Part shown: positions 5,537 through 5,643 of the stretch, in pieces
Layout of the letters: each line of letters starts with the position of its first letter
Numbering within the stretch: the stretch's first letter is position 1
Assembly (NCBI GenBank): GCA_030831265.1
Contig: JAURLM010000056.1
Span: 1-5,643 of the forward strand
Direction: 5' to 3'
Source of the DNA: Chloroflexota bacterium
Lineage (GTDB): Bacteria > Chloroflexota > Dehalococcoidia > Lucifugimonadales > Lucifugimonadaceae
Length of the DNA stretch: 5,643 nt
Program-made: the position numbers and the translations under genes
Notes under the pieces: model-generated
Told to the model about the DNA's origin: nothing
Database searches by the model: none
What the model saw: the letters and a program-made list of their open reading frames with translations, nothing else

Positions 5537-5641
5537 TCATCCCGGCTGGAATCGTCCATAGCGAGCGGAACTCGAACTACTCATCGTGGTACCCGTCATG
5601 AAAGCCGAGGCATCGGCCTCCAGAGTGTGCCGCGCCTTCCA
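5537..5641 (-). pseudogene. Possible broken C-terminal end of a short-chain dehydrogenase
   Basis: One minus-strand frame is open from the right edge for 34 codons to TGA at 5539-5537. Codons within 5623-5582 read L-E-A-D-A-S-A-F-M-T-G-T-T-M, close to the classical SDR C-terminal block (L-A-S-D-A-S-x-F-x-T-G-x-x-x-x-V-D-G-G). The expected V-D-G-G ending is replaced by a serine run and an unrelated tail. Just upstream, the neighbouring frame reads E-G-A-A, which usually precedes this block, so a one-base indel may have split the reading frame. It could instead be the true end of a divergent gene or a chance match over about 14 residues. Most of the gene would lie outside the window. Confidence 0.35.
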
Positions 5642-5643
5642 GA

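Noticed and set aside
1..5643. CRISPR array, IS element, phage, toxin-antitoxin or other defence system
   Set aside because: I saw no spaced direct repeats, transposase, integrase, nuclease or small toxin-like gene pair; the gene content is housekeeping and metabolic.

Overview
The window reads as ordinary chromosomal DNA of a free-living bacterium, with moderate GC by eye, dense genes and short spacers. There are no rRNA or tRNA genes, IS elements, phage genes or CRISPR repeats. The single-chain glycyl-tRNA synthetase with a C4 cysteine cluster, the AhpE/PrxQ-like peroxiredoxin, the TlpA lipoprotein, and the zinc-type and short-chain dehydrogenases together would fit Chloroflexota (Dehalococcoidia/SAR202-like). 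This placement is inferred from family resemblance only; no search was run.

Layout from left to right. Positions 1-473 (minus) hold the first 157 codons of a CopD-like four-helix membrane protein that runs off the left edge. Positions 516-1112 (minus) encode a TlpA/ResA-type thioredoxin lipoprotein, 42 bp upstream of the membrane gene and probably cotranscribed with it. Positions 1244-2584 (minus) encode glycyl-tRNA synthetase, best started at a GTG. Upstream of it, at 2641-2672, is a strong minus-strand intrinsic terminator with no minus-strand gene in front of it, so it looks like a leader attenuator. Positions 2799-3644 (plus) encode a short-chain dehydrogenase divergent from glyQS. A 13-bp bidirectional terminator at 3659-3698 separates it from a peroxiredoxin at 3720-4196 (minus, GTG start). 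Positions 4317-5282 (minus) encode a zinc-type medium-chain dehydrogenase that lacks the structural-zinc lobe. The last 361 bases hold a candidate promoter for that gene, an imperfect palindrome, a 9-bp inverted repeat and, at the right edge, what looks like the broken C-terminus of another short-chain dehydrogenase.

The genes do not form one pathway. Two themes recur. One is extracytoplasmic thiol or metal handling (TlpA plus CopD-like) together with peroxide defence (peroxiredoxin). The other is NAD(P)-dependent oxidoreductases of unknown substrate (SDR, MDR and the SDR remnant). I found no convincing evidence of an undescribed multi-gene system. The items most worth a second look are the terminator in the glyQS leader and the SDR remnant at the right edge.
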